The notes under the pieces: generated by a model
Databases searched by the model: none
Seen by the model: only the letters and a program-made list of their open reading frames with translations
What the model was told of the DNA's origin: nothing
Assembly (NCBI GenBank): GCA_963765725.1
Contig: CAVXXI010000001.1
Location: forward strand, 744,001-808,000
Reading direction: 5' to 3'
Length of the DNA stretch: 64,000 bases
Source: DASQEH01 sp963765725
GTDB taxonomy: Bacteria > Actinomycetota > Actinomycetes > Propionibacteriales > Nocardioidaceae
In this document: in pieces, positions 54,521 to 63,043 of the stretch
Position numbering within the stretch: position 1 is the stretch's first letter
Layout: each line of letters starts with the position of its first letter
Made by a program: the position numbers and the translations under genes

Positions 54521-56548
54521 ATGGCGTCCACCTCGGCACCCGTCGACCAGCTCGCTGTCCTGAAGCGCGCGGTCCGGTCCAGGCGGCCGCGACCCGCGTC
54601 CGCCCCGGCTGCCGAGCGGCCCGTCGCCCGCGTCGTGGTCGACCTGGCGTTGGCGCACCTCGACCGGCCGTTCGACTACGCCGTCACCGAGGCTCTGCAC
54701 GAGTCCGCCGTCCCCGGCTGCCGGGTCAAGGTCCGCTTCGCCGGCCGCGACGTCGACGGGTTCGTCGTCGAGAGGTCCCAGTCCACGGAGCACGTCGGCG
54801 AGCTGACGCCGCTGCGCCGGGTTGTGTCGCCAGAGCCGGTCCTCAGCCCCGCCGTGCTGGCGCTGGCCCGCGCCACCGCCGACAGGTACGCCGGCACGTT
54901 GTCCGATGTGCTCCGGCTCGCCGTCCCGCCCCGGCATGCGCGTGTCGAGGCCGAGGCGGAGCGGCCGAAGCAGCCCCCGCTCGCGGTGACCCTCGGCGAT
55001 CTCGCCCGCACCTGGCGGACGGAGACCGGCGGCGAGGCATTCGTCACCCGGCTGTCTCGGGGCGAAAGCCCACGTGCCGTGTGGAGCGCCCCTCCCGGCG
55101 CCCGGTGGCCTGCGCAGGTCGCCGCGGCGGTCGCGGCCACGTCGGCGTCGGGTCGCGGCAGCGTCGTCTGCCTCCCTGACACCCGCGACGTGGCGCAGGT
55201 GGCCTCAGCGCTGACCGCGCTGCTCGGCCCCGACTCGCACGTCGTGCTCACCGCCGACCTCGGCCCCGCCGCGCGCTACCGGGGGTTCCTGGCCTTGTCG
55301 CGCGGCACGGTCTCGGTCGTGGTCGGCACCCGCTCGGCCGCCTTCGCCCCCGTTCGCGACCTCGGACTGGTCGCCATCTGGGATGACGGCGACGACCTGT
55401 ACGACGAGCCGCGGTCCCCCTATCCCCATACCCGGGAGGTGCTGCTGCTGCGCGCTCACCAGGAGGGGACCGCGCTTCTCGTCGCCGGCACGAGCAGGTC
55501 GGTCGAGGCGCAGGCGCTGGTCGAGTCCGGCTGGGCCGCTTCTCTCACCGCGCCCCGCGACTCCGTCCGGGCGGCGGCTCCACAGGTCCATGTCGCCGGT
55601 GAGAGCGACACCGAGCTGGAGCGGGACCCCGCAGCGGCGGCGGCCCGCATGCCCAAGCGCGTCTTCGAGGTCGTGCGTCACGCCCTCGCCACCGGGCCGG
55701 TCCTCGTGCACGTGCCGCGGTCGGGCTACCTGCCCACCCTCGCCTGCGACCGGTGCCGGTCGCCGGCGCGATGCGCGGGATGTACCGGTCCGCTCGGTCG
55801 TCCCCGTCACGGCGCACCCGCGGCGTGCCGCTGGTGCGGCGTCGCCCCCGAGCCGTGGTCGTGCGCCACGTGCGGCGGGCGGGGGCTGCGCTCACCCGTC
55901 GTCGGGTCCCTGCGGACGGCCGAGGAGTGGGGGCGCAGCTTCCCGCTGACGACGGTCGTGTGGTCGGGCGGCGAGCACGTCGTCCCCGAGGTCGACGACA
56001 GACCGGCCATCGTGGTGGCGACACCGGGCGCGGAGCCCCGCACCGAGTCCGGCTATGCCGCGGCGGTGCTGCTCGACACCTGGCTGACGCTGAGCCGCCC
56101 GGAGCTGCGGGCCGGCGAGGAGGCCCTGCGCCGTTGGCTCAACATCGCGGCCCTCGTCCGGTCCGCCGATCGCGGTGGCCGCGTCGTCGCTGTCGGCGAC
56201 CCGAGCAGCGCGGCCCTGCAGGCGCTGGTGCGCTGGGACCCCGAGGGGTTCGCCGCACGGGAGCTGGTCGAGCGCCGCTCGGCCGGGCTGCCCCCAGCCA
56301 CCCGGCTCGCCACCGTGGTCGGCACCGCCGACGAGATCACACAGGCGCTGACCGGCCTCGACCTGCCCGCGTACGCCGAGGTGCTCGGGCCGACGGAGCT
56401 GCCCGGCGGTCAGGCTCGGCTGGTCATTCGTACCGCTCGGGCGCGCGGTGCCGGCATGACCAAGGCGCTGCACCGCTTGCAGGCAGCGCGCAGCAGCCGC
56501 AAGCAGCTCCCGCTGCACGTCCGCGTCGACCCTGGGAACTTCGGCTGA
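54521..56548 (+). CDS. priA: PriA-like primosomal protein N', helicase-degenerate
   Basis: The 675-residue protein keeps the PriA N-terminal DNA-binding domain (ARVVVDLALAHLDRPFDYAV). It also keeps the zinc cysteines (CDRCRSPARCAGC and CRWCGVAPEPWSCATCG) and the C-terminal domain. No GxGKT Walker A is present (the region reads SAPPGARWPAQ) and the DEEH box is IWDDGDDLYDEP. Loss of ATPase motifs is a known trait of actinobacterial PriA, so this is probably a helicase-dead replication restart factor. ATG 54521 is 5 nt after metK. Confidence 0.88.
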   Translation: MASTSAPVDQLAVLKRAVRSRRPRPASAPAAERPVARVVVDLALAHLDRPFDYAVTEALHESAVPGCRVKVRFAGRDVDGFVVERSQSTEHVGELTPLRRVVSPEPVLSPAVLALARATADRYAGTLSDVLRLAVPPRHARVEAEAERPKQPPLAVTLGDLARTWRTETGGEAFVTRLSRGESPRAVWSAPPGARWPAQVAAAVAATSASGRGSVVCLPDTRDVAQVASALTALLGPDSHVVLTADLGPAARYRGFLALSRGTVSVVVGTRSAAFAPVRDLGLVAIWDDGDDLYDEPRSPYPHTREVLLLRAHQEGTALLVAGTSRSVEAQALVESGWAASLTAPRDSVRAAAPQVHVAGESDTELERDPAAAAARMPKRVFEVVRHALATGPVLVHVPRSGYLPTLACDRCRSPARCAGCTGPLGRPRHGAPAACRWCGVAPEPWSCATCGGRGLRSPVVGSLRTAEEWGRSFPLTTVVWSGGEHVVPEVDDRPAIVVATPGAEPRTESGYAAAVLLDTWLTLSRPELRAGEEALRRWLNIAALVRSADRGGRVVAVGDPSSAALQALVRWDPEGFAARELVERRSAGLPPATRLATVVGTADEITQALTGLDLPAYAEVLGPTELPGGQARLVIRTARARGAGMTKALHRLQAARSSRKQLPLHVRVDPGNFG

Positions 56549-56690
56549 CCCGATGGCGAGGTCACCGGTCTCCGGCGGAGTCGGGCGCGGGTCCAGCAGC
56601 TGACGGGCGCCGGACGGGTCACGCAGGGGATGGCACCGCTCGCACTACACTCGACCGTTGTCCACGATCATCTCGAGTCGGAGCGGTGCC

Positions 56691-57236
56691 GTGTCTGTCC
56701 GTGACATCCGGTTGTTCGGCGACCCCATCCTGCGCACACCGGCGGTCGAGGTGGTCGACTTCGACAAGCAGCTCCGTGTCCTCGTCCAGGACCTGACCGA
56801 CACGATGATGGACGCCCCCGGCGCTGGTCTGGCAGCGCCGCAGATCGGCGTGGGGCTTCGTGTCTTCACCTACCTCGTGGACGGCTCGGTCGGGCACCTG
56901 GTCAACCCCCGGCTGACCCTGTCCGACGACACCCAGTCCGGCGACGAGGGCTGCCTGTCGATTCCCGGGGTCTCCTTCGACTGCACCCGGGCGCGCGACG
57001 TCGTCGCTGTCGGCTCCGACATGTACGGTGAGCCGGTCGTCGTGCACGGAAGCGACTCCCTCGCGCGTTGCCTGCAGCACGAGGCCGACCACCTCGACGG
57101 TGTGCTGTTCGTGGACCGCCTCGACCCGCAGACCCGCAAACTCGCGATGAAGGCGATCCGGGAGGCGGAGTGGAGCGGCCTGTCGGCTCCTGTCCTGAAG
57201 GAGTCACCGCACCCGATGTTCGGCCGGGGCCGCTGA
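56691..57236 (+). CDS. def: Peptide deformylase
   Basis: The 181-residue metalloenzyme removes N-formyl groups. All three motifs are intact: GAGLAAPQIG, EGCLSIPG and QHEADHLDG with the HExxH zinc/iron site. GTG 56691 gives SVRDIRLFGDPILRTPA, the usual start; an in-frame TTG at 56658 adds 11 unconserved residues. A TACACT -10-like hexamer lies near 56646. fmt follows immediately, pairing the removal and addition of the formyl group. Confidence 0.95.
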   Translation: MSVRDIRLFGDPILRTPAVEVVDFDKQLRVLVQDLTDTMMDAPGAGLAAPQIGVGLRVFTYLVDGSVGHLVNPRLTLSDDTQSGDEGCLSIPGVSFDCTRARDVVAVGSDMYGEPVVVHGSDSLARCLQHEADHLDGVLFVDRLDPQTRKLAMKAIREAEWSGLSAPVLKESPHPMFGRGR

Positions 57237-57238
57237 GC

Positions 57239-58165
57239 ATGCGGCTCGTCTTCGCCGGCACCCCCGACGCGGCGGTGCCGTCGCTGACCGCGCTCCTGTC
57301 GAGCCGGCACGAGGTGGTGGCGGTTGTCACCCGCCCGGACAAGCCGGCCGGTCGCGGGCGCCGGGTCAGCGCCGCCCCGGTCGCCGAGCTCGCCGCCGAG
57401 GAGGGCCTCGAGGTGCTCGCGCCGCCGCGTCCGAGCGACCCGTCGTTCCTGCACCGGCTCGCCGAGCTCGCACCCGACTGCTGCCCCGTGGTCGCGTACG
57501 GCGGCCTGCTGCCGAAGGCCGCGCTCGGTATCCCCGCCCACGGCTGGGTCAACCTGCACTTCTCCTTGCTGCCGGCATGGCGAGGAGCCGCCCCCGTCCA
57601 GCGCGCGGTGATGGCGGGCGACGAGGTCACGGGCGCCACCACGTTCCAGATCGAGGAGGCGCTCGATGCCGGCCCGACCTACGGCGTGGTCACCGAGCCG
57701 ATCCACGCAGACGACACCGCCGGGACCCTCCTCGACCGTCTGGCGCAGCACGGTGCACGGCTGCTCGTCACGACCCTCGACGGGATCCACGACGGAGTGC
57801 TCCAGGCACGACCGCAGCCGCCGGACGGCGTGTCCCTCGCACCCAAGCTCACGGTGGCCGATGCCGAGGTCGAGTGGGCTCGACCGGCGTTCGCGGTCGA
57901 CCGGACGATCCGGGGCTGCACGCCTGACCCGGGCGCGTGGACCCTCGTCGCGGGAGCGCGGCTCAAGCTTCAGCCGGTGGCCGTCGTGCCGGACGTTACC
58001 GACCTCGCGCCGGGCCGGGTGGCCGGCACCAAGATCGAGGTGCTGGTCGGCACCGCCACCTGCGCCGTGCGGCTGGGCCTGGTACAGCCCGCAGGGAGGT
58101 CCTGGACACCTGCAGCCGACTGGCTCCGCGGCCTGCACGAGGCACCGACCCGGTTCGGTCGGTGA
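57239..58165 (+). CDS. fmt: Methionyl-tRNA formyltransferase
   Basis: The 308-residue enzyme formylates initiator Met-tRNA. RLVFAGTPDAAVPSL starts the catalytic domain and VNLHFSLLPAWRGAAPVQ contains the formyl-folate site (SLLP and following RGAAP). The C-terminal OB domain with its GCTPDPGAW segment binds tRNA. ATG 57239 is 2 nt after def; an in-frame extension from 57068 lies inside def. The stop overlaps rsmB by 4 nt. Confidence 0.95.
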   Translation: MRLVFAGTPDAAVPSLTALLSSRHEVVAVVTRPDKPAGRGRRVSAAPVAELAAEEGLEVLAPPRPSDPSFLHRLAELAPDCCPVVAYGGLLPKAALGIPAHGWVNLHFSLLPAWRGAAPVQRAVMAGDEVTGATTFQIEEALDAGPTYGVVTEPIHADDTAGTLLDRLAQHGARLLVTTLDGIHDGVLQARPQPPDGVSLAPKLTVADAEVEWARPAFAVDRTIRGCTPDPGAWTLVAGARLKLQPVAVVPDVTDLAPGRVAGTKIEVLVGTATCAVRLGLVQPAGRSWTPAADWLRGLHEAPTRFGR

Positions 58166-59547
58166 CCGGCCCGCGCCGGGTCCGGCCCCGGACGACGATC
58201 GATCCCGCGCGGCAGACGGCGTACGACGCGCTGCTGGCTGTGGAGCGCGACGGTGCCTACCTCAACCTCGCTCTCGGGGCACTGCTGGCGGAGCGGCGGA
58301 TCACCGGACGCGACGCCGCGTTCGCGACCGAGCTCGCGTCGGGGACTGCCCGGCTGCAGGGCACGTACGACGCCCTCCTCGACTCCGCCGTACGCGGCGG
58401 AGTGGACGCGCTGCAGCCCGAGGTACGCACCGCGCTGCGGTTGAGCGTCCACCAGCTCCTCGACATGCGCGTCGCGTCACATGCGGCTGTCACCTCCGGC
58501 GTCGAGCTGACGCGGGCTGCGGCGGGTGAGCGACCGGTGCGGCTGGCCAACGCGGTGCTGCGGAAGGTCGCGGAACGCTCTCGCGACGACTGGCTGGCCA
58601 TCGTCGCGCCGGCTCGGGCGAACGACCTCATCGGCCACCTCAGCGTCACCTACTCACACCCGCGCTGGGTCGTGCAGGCGTTCCTCGACGCGCTCGACGC
58701 CGACGTCGAACGGGCCGAGGCGCTCCTCGCTGCCGACAACGTCGCCCCGAAGGTGACCCTGGCGGTCCGGCCCGGGTTGGCCGACGTCGACGCGCTGGTC
58801 GCAGCCGGGGCCGTCGCCCGCGGGCGCTGGTCCCCGTACGCCGCCACATTGTCTGCCGGCGACCCCGGTGCGCTCGAGCAGGTCCGCACGGGACGTGCCG
58901 GCGTACAGGACGAGGGCTCCCAGCTGGCCGCCATCGCGCTCGCCCGGGCGGAGGTCGACGGTCGTGACGAGCGCTGGCTGGACCTCTGCGCCGGTCCCGG
59001 CGGGAAGGCGGCCCTGTTGACGGGGATCGGGCGCGGACGGGGAGCCACGCTCGTCGCATCGGAGCGCCTCGTCCACCGGGCCGGACTCGTATCGTCCGGT
59101 CTGCGCGCGTACCGGCCGCCGCGACCGGTAGTAGCTGCGGATGGCACGCGGCCGCCGTGGCTGCCCTCCACCTTCGACCGCGTCCTCGTCGACGTTCCGT
59201 GCACCGGGCTGGGCGCCCTGCGGCGAAGGCCGGAGTCCCGGTGGCGACGAGGGCCAAGCGACCTCCCCGCCCTCACGGCGCTCCAGGCCTCGCTGCTCAC
59301 GTCGGCGATCGAGTCGGTCCGGCCGGGCGGCGTCGTGGCGTACGTCACCTGCTCTCCGCACCGGGCCGAGACGCGCGGCGTCCTCGACGCGGTGGTCGGC
59401 CCGCGCCAGGACATAGCAGAGCTGGACACTCCCTCGCTGCTGCCCGGGGTGCCCGACCTCGGGCCCGGCCCGTCCGTGCAGCTGTGGCCGCACGTGCACG
59501 GAACCGACGCGATGTTCGTGTCCGTGCTGCGACGAACCGCGCACTAG
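58162..59547 (+). CDS. rsmB: 16S rRNA m5C967 methyltransferase, RsmB
   Basis: The 461-residue protein has an N-terminal NusB-like domain (ARQTAYDALLAVERDGAYLN) and a Rossmann methyltransferase domain. The latter shows the SAM loop DLCAGPGGKAALLT, motif IV VDVPCTGLGALRRR (where most RsmB proteins have DAPC) and the catalytic Cys in YVTCSPHRAET. It methylates C967 of 16S rRNA in E. coli. It starts at GTG 58162, overlapping fmt. Confidence 0.93.
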   Translation: MTGPRRVRPRTTIDPARQTAYDALLAVERDGAYLNLALGALLAERRITGRDAAFATELASGTARLQGTYDALLDSAVRGGVDALQPEVRTALRLSVHQLLDMRVASHAAVTSGVELTRAAAGERPVRLANAVLRKVAERSRDDWLAIVAPARANDLIGHLSVTYSHPRWVVQAFLDALDADVERAEALLAADNVAPKVTLAVRPGLADVDALVAAGAVARGRWSPYAATLSAGDPGALEQVRTGRAGVQDEGSQLAAIALARAEVDGRDERWLDLCAGPGGKAALLTGIGRGRGATLVASERLVHRAGLVSSGLRAYRPPRPVVAADGTRPPWLPSTFDRVLVDVPCTGLGALRRRPESRWRRGPSDLPALTALQASLLTSAIESVRPGGVVAYVTCSPHRAETRGVLDAVVGPRQDIAELDTPSLLPGVPDLGPGPSVQLWPHVHGTDAMFVSVLRRTAH

Positions 59548-59550
59548 ACT
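59545..59550 (+). promoter_or_regulatory. -10-like box at the rsmB/rpe junction
   Basis: TAGACT overlaps the rsmB stop codon and ends 9 nt before the rpe ATG, which lacks a ribosome-binding sequence. It may drive a leaderless rpe transcript. No clear -35 element is visible. Confidence 0.35.
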
Positions 59551-59559
59551 CCACGACCG

Positions 59560-60219
59560 ATGGCCATTCAGATCTCGCCCAGCATCCTCGCGGCGGACTT
59601 CGCGAACCTGGAGTCGGCCGCCGCCAGCGTCCCGGGAGCCGACTGGTTGCACGTGGACGTGATGGACAACCACTTCGTGCCCAATCTGACGCTGGGGCTG
59701 CCGGTCGTCGAAGCCCTCGCGAAGGTGGCACCGCAGCCCCTCGACTGCCATCTGATGATCGAGGACCCCGACCGGTGGGCTCCCGCCTATGCCGATGCCG
59801 GCGCCGGCAACGTCACGTTCCACGTGGAGGCGTGCGCGGCTCCCGTCCGGCTCGCTCGGGAGCTGCGCGGCCTCGGTGCGCGGGCGGGCATCGCGCTGAA
59901 GCCGGCGACACCCGTCGACCCGTACGCCGACCTGCTCCCGGAGCTCGACATGCTGCTCGTGATGACCGTCGAGCCGGGCTTCGGCGGCCAGCAGTTCCTC
60001 GACCTGTGCCTGCCGAAGCTGCGCCGCGCGGGGGAGCTGATCGGCCGGGCCGGCGGTGAGGTGTGGCTGCAGGTGGACGGCGGCGTGACCGCCGAGACGA
60101 TCGAGCGCTGCGCCGAAGCCGGTGCCGACGTGTTCGTCGCGGGGTCGGCCGTCTTCGGCGCCGACGAGCCGGACGCGATGGTCGCCCACCTGCGACGGCT
60201 CGGCGAGGCAGCCGCCTGA
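59560..60219 (+). CDS. rpe: Ribulose-phosphate 3-epimerase
   Basis: This is a 219-residue TIM-barrel enzyme of the pentose phosphate pathway. Metal and catalytic motifs are ISPSILAADFANLE, HVDVMDNHFVPNLTLG, DCHLMIEDP, LVMTVEPGFGGQQF and QVDGGVTAETI. ATG 59560, 12 nt after rsmB. It is followed by the FMN riboswitch rather than directly by ribD, the arrangement in many relatives. Confidence 0.95.
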   Translation: MAIQISPSILAADFANLESAAASVPGADWLHVDVMDNHFVPNLTLGLPVVEALAKVAPQPLDCHLMIEDPDRWAPAYADAGAGNVTFHVEACAAPVRLARELRGLGARAGIALKPATPVDPYADLLPELDMLLVMTVEPGFGGQQFLDLCLPKLRRAGELIGRAGGEVWLQVDGGVTAETIERCAEAGADVFVAGSAVFGADEPDAMVAHLRRLGEAAA

Positions 60220-60258
60220 CGCTGTGGCATGATGGTTGCGTACGAGTGTTAGCACTCG

Positions 60259-60383
60259 CGTGCTCCGGGGTCGGTGTAACTCCGAACCGGCGGTAATAGT
60301 CCGCGAACCGTCCGCAGCCAGCGGTCGGCCGATCCGGTGGAACTCCGGGACCGACGGTCAAAGTCCGGATGAGAGGTAGCACG
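60259..60383 (+). ncRNA. FMN riboswitch (RFN element)
   Basis: The conserved RFN blocks are present in order: CCGGGGTCGGTG, TCCGAACCGGCGGTAATAG, TCCGCGA, GATCCGGTGGAACTCCGG, GACCGACGGTCAAAG and TCCGGATGAGAG. P1 is formed by CGTGCT (60259-60264) and AGCACG (60378-60383). FMN binding turns off riboflavin synthesis or uptake genes. A small hairpin GAGTG-TTAG-CACTC (60244-60257) precedes it and a CATGAT -10-like box lies near 60228. Confidence 0.95.
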
Positions 60384-60651
60384 CCGAGGGCGTCGACATC
60401 CGTCGGACCGAGCGCCGGTCCGGAAGTGGCCGATCCGCCACCGCCGGGTGCGCGACCCGGTCCGAGCGGTGCGACGGTCCTCGAGACGCCTCGGAGTCCG
60501 CGTCCGGACGAGAGGCCACAGCACATGGTCGGCGCCGCAGACAACGCTTCACGTTGTCGTGTCGCTGGGCTGCCCGATGTCTGCTCTCCTCGCCGTCATC
60601 GGCGACCGGCGACATCCTCCCCTGACCCGACAGCTTGACGAAGGAGTACGC
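60384..60651 (+). promoter_or_regulatory. Long leader between FMN aptamer and ribM
   Basis: 268 nt separate the aptamer from the GTG start. The region is GC-rich with several self-complementary stretches. TCCTCCCC near 60614-60621 can pair partly with the AAGGAG ribosome site at 60641-60646, suggesting translational control. No coding sequence is evident. Confidence 0.5.
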
Positions 60652-61354
60652 GTGAGCGTCTTCCAGACCGCCTACGACGCCCACCTGACGATCATCGGGC
60701 ACCAGATCACCTGGCGCGAGATCATCGGCAACGCCTTCGGCTTCGCCTCGGCCATCGGTCGGCCTCCGGCGGCGCGTGTGGGCCTGGCCGGTGGGCATCG
60801 TCGGGAACGTCTTGCTGTTCACGGTGTTCATCGGGACCGCGGTCGAACGGCCAGACGATCCCGCTGCTCGGCCAGGCGGGCCGCCAGGTCTTCTTCGTCA
60901 TCGTCAGCGTCTACGGCTGGCAGCGCTGGAACCAGACGAGGCACCACAGCGCCAACGGCGACGCTCCGGCCGTTCGCCGCGCTGGGCGACGTCCAGCGAG
61001 CGGATGTCGTACCTCGCGACGGCGGTGGCCGGCGTGCTCGTCTTGTTCTGGGTCTTCCAGCAGATCGGTACCGTCTGGCCGGCGCCCACGTGGTACTTCC
61101 TCGCCGACTCCTGGATCTTCGTCGGGTCGGTGCTGGCGACGTACGCGATGGCCCGCGGCTGGGTCGACTTCTGGCTGTGCTGGATCGCGGTCGACCTGGT
61201 GGGGGTCCCCGAGCTGATCCACTTCAAGCTGTACCCGTCGGCGCTGCTGTACGGCGTGTACCTGCTGCTGGTCCTCTACGGATTCTTCACGTGGCGGCGG
61301 ATCGCCCGTCGGGAGTTGCTCGCCGACCCGACCGCCGAGATGGTCGGCCTCTAA
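60652..61354 (+). CDS. ribM: PnuC-family riboflavin transporter (RibM/PnuX), three frameshifts
   Basis: The polytopic protein belongs to the PnuC vitamin-transporter family. With an FMN riboswitch in its leader it matches the actinobacterial riboflavin facilitator RibM/PnuX. GTG 60652 (AAGGAG upstream) gives YDAHLTIIGHQITWREIIGNAFGFASAIG. An extra C at about 60760 leads to LRRRVWAWPVGIVGNVLLFTVF. An extra base near 60848 leads to QTIPLLGQAGRQVFFVIVSVYG. A missing base near 60975 leads to RWATSSERMSYLATAVAG and the remaining helices, including AVDLVGVPEL. Corrected length is about 233 residues. Confidence 0.85.
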
Positions 61355-61370
61355 CCCCTTTCCGCGTCCA

Positions 61371-61451
61371 GCCGAGTGTCAGCCGGTCGAGCCCGAGGGT
61401 CAGCGCTCGAGCCGGTTACCAGCGGGTCGCGCCCGAAGTGTCAGCGGTCGA
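61371..61451 (+). repeat. 20-nt tandem repeat array (4 units) between ribM and an aldo-keto reductase gene
   Basis: Units start at 61371, 61391, 61411 and 61431 and read GCCGAGTGTCAGCCGGTCGA with variation, a 20-nt period. The array starts 16 nt after the ribM stop in its sense. The last unit supplies the stop codon of the convergent reductase gene (TCA at 61441-61443). Confidence 0.8.
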
Positions 61452-62414
61452 TCGACGACATGTCGGGGAACCGCTCCCCGACCACCTGCTCGCGGGGGAT
61501 CGCGTCGGCCAGCGCGGCGAGGTCGGCGTCGCTGAGGTCGACGGCTGCGGCAGCGACGTTCTCCTCCAGGTAACGGACCCGCTTGGTCCCCGGGATCGGG
61601 ACCACGTCGTCGCCTTGGGCCAGCACCCAGGCGAGCGCCAGCTGCCCGGGAGTCACGCCCTTGTCCGCTGCGAGCCTGCGTACGGTGCCCAGGAGCTGGA
61701 GGTTGTGGTCGAGGGCCTCGCGCTGGAACCGCGGGTTGCGCTTGCGGAAGTCGTCGTCGGCCAGCGAGTCGGTGCTCTCGATCGTGCCCGTCAGGAAGCC
61801 GCGACCCAGCGGTGAGTACGGGACCAGCCCGATGCCGAGCTCACGCAGCGTCGGCAGGATCTCGTCCTCGACGTCTCGCGTCCACAGCGAGTACTCGCTC
61901 TGCAGCGCGGTGACCGGGTGGGTGGCGTGCGCTCTGCGGATCGTGGCGGCGGAGGCCTCGGACAGCCCGATGCGTCGAACCTTCCTGCGCTCACCAGCTC
62001 CGACATGGCGCCGACGGTCTCCTCGATGGGTACCGTCTTGTCGACGCGGTGCTGGTAGTACAGGTCGATGACGTCGACGCCGAGCCGCTCGAGGCTCGCG
62101 TCGCAGGCCGAGCGGACGTACTCCGGGCTGCCGTCGATGCGGCGCTTGGTCGGGTCGTCGGGGTCGCGGACGTTGCCGAACTTGGTAGCCACGACGACCT
62201 CGTCACGTCGGCCGGAGATCGCCCGTCCGACGAGCTGCTCGTTGGTGAACGGGCCGTACATGTCCGCCGTGTCGAGCATGGTCACCCCGAGGTCGAGGGC
62301 CCGGTGGATCGTCTCGACCGCCTCGGCCTCGTCGGCCCGGCCGTAGAACTCCGACATCCCCATACAGCCGAGCCCGAGCGCCGACACCGTCAGGTCTGAG
62401 CCGAGGTCGGTCAC
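61441..62414 (-). CDS. Aldo-keto reductase, one 1-nt deletion
   Basis: The protein is an NADPH-dependent AKR of the YajO/AKR13-like group. LTVSALGLGCMGMSEFYG starts the barrel. The tetrad is visible as D in LDTADMYG, Y in the same motif, K in VATKFG and H in YYQHRVD. After AMSELVSAG one base is missing near 61985. The true chain continues RRIGLSEASAATI, then TALQSEYSLWTRDVE, LVPYSPLGRGFLTG and VPIPGTKRVRYLEEN. Corrected length from GTG 62414 is about 324 residues. The N-terminus is uncertain: ATG 62463 in another frame encodes PRLGRRTLG, which would fit before SDLTVSALG. Substrate unknown. Confidence 0.82.
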
Positions 62415-62505
62415 GGCCGAGCGTGCGCCGGCCGAGTCGAGGAGCTGCGTCAGAAGAAGTCATGCCCTCGATGTTCCCGCACCGCGGCATTTCGAACGTG
62501 TCGCG

Positions 62506-62571
62506 TCGAGTGGGCGGAGATGTCGCGTCGAGTGGGCGGAGATGTCGCGTCGAGTCGGGCTCTGACGCGCT
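62506..62571 (+). repeat. Three 22-nt repeat units upstream of the aldo-keto reductase genes
   Basis: TCGAG cores begin at 62506, 62528 and 62550. The unit is TCGAGTGGGCGGAGATG followed by TCGCG. The units point towards the larger array at 62866-63006. The 62415-63043 gap between the divergent reductase genes otherwise holds only scattered half-units near 62585-62625 and no gene that I can support. Confidence 0.85.
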
Positions 62572-62859
62572 GCCTCGCGAGCATCTACGCCCGCTGGGGC
62601 CGGCACCTGCGCCCGCTCGACGGAGAGAGAAAGACGAGGTCGCGCCAGCGGACGCCTCTCGGCGAGTGGCCGCTCGTAGCGGCGTATGGGTGGGGCCCGG
62701 GGGTCTCGCACTGGCGCGACGGAGAGTAGAACCAGCGGCCCGGCCGCAGTATTCCTTGGCCACTCGAGTCCAACACAGCGTCACGTCGACAGGCGGAGCG
62801 TACTTCCCGCTGTGTGCGGGGCGGTGAAGGGGATGTTCCATACTCCATCGCTGCATTTG

Positions 62860-63006
62860 CGCCCGCTCGGCCGGGCATTTGCGCCCGCTCGGCCGGACAT
62901 TTGCGCCCGCTCGGCCGGGCATTTGCGCCCGCTCGGCCGGACATTTGCGCCCGCTCGGCCGGACATTTGCGCCCGCTCGGCCGGACATTTGCGCCCGCTC
63001 GGCGCG
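62860..63006 (-). repeat. 22-nt tandem repeat array (7 units) upstream of the second aldo-keto reductase
   Basis: On the plus strand CTCGG recurs at 62866, 62888, 62910, 62932, 62954, 62976 and 62998, exactly 22 nt apart. The plus unit is CTCGGCCGGACATTTGCG plus CCCG, with one alternating base (GGGCAT or GGACAT). Read on the minus strand each unit starts CCGAG, so the array is antisense to the following gene. Confidence 0.95.
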
Positions 63007-63043
63007 AGTGGCGGAGCATCCCGGCAGCGGCAAGGATGGACCG

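Noticed and set aside
60244..60257. CIRCE heat-shock operator (TTAGCACTC present)
   Set aside because: Only one half-site exists; the required GAGTGCTAA nine bases later is absent. The sequence is instead a short hairpin before the FMN riboswitch.
62860..63006. CRISPR array
   Set aside because: The repeats are contiguous 22-nt units with no unique spacers and no cas genes nearby.
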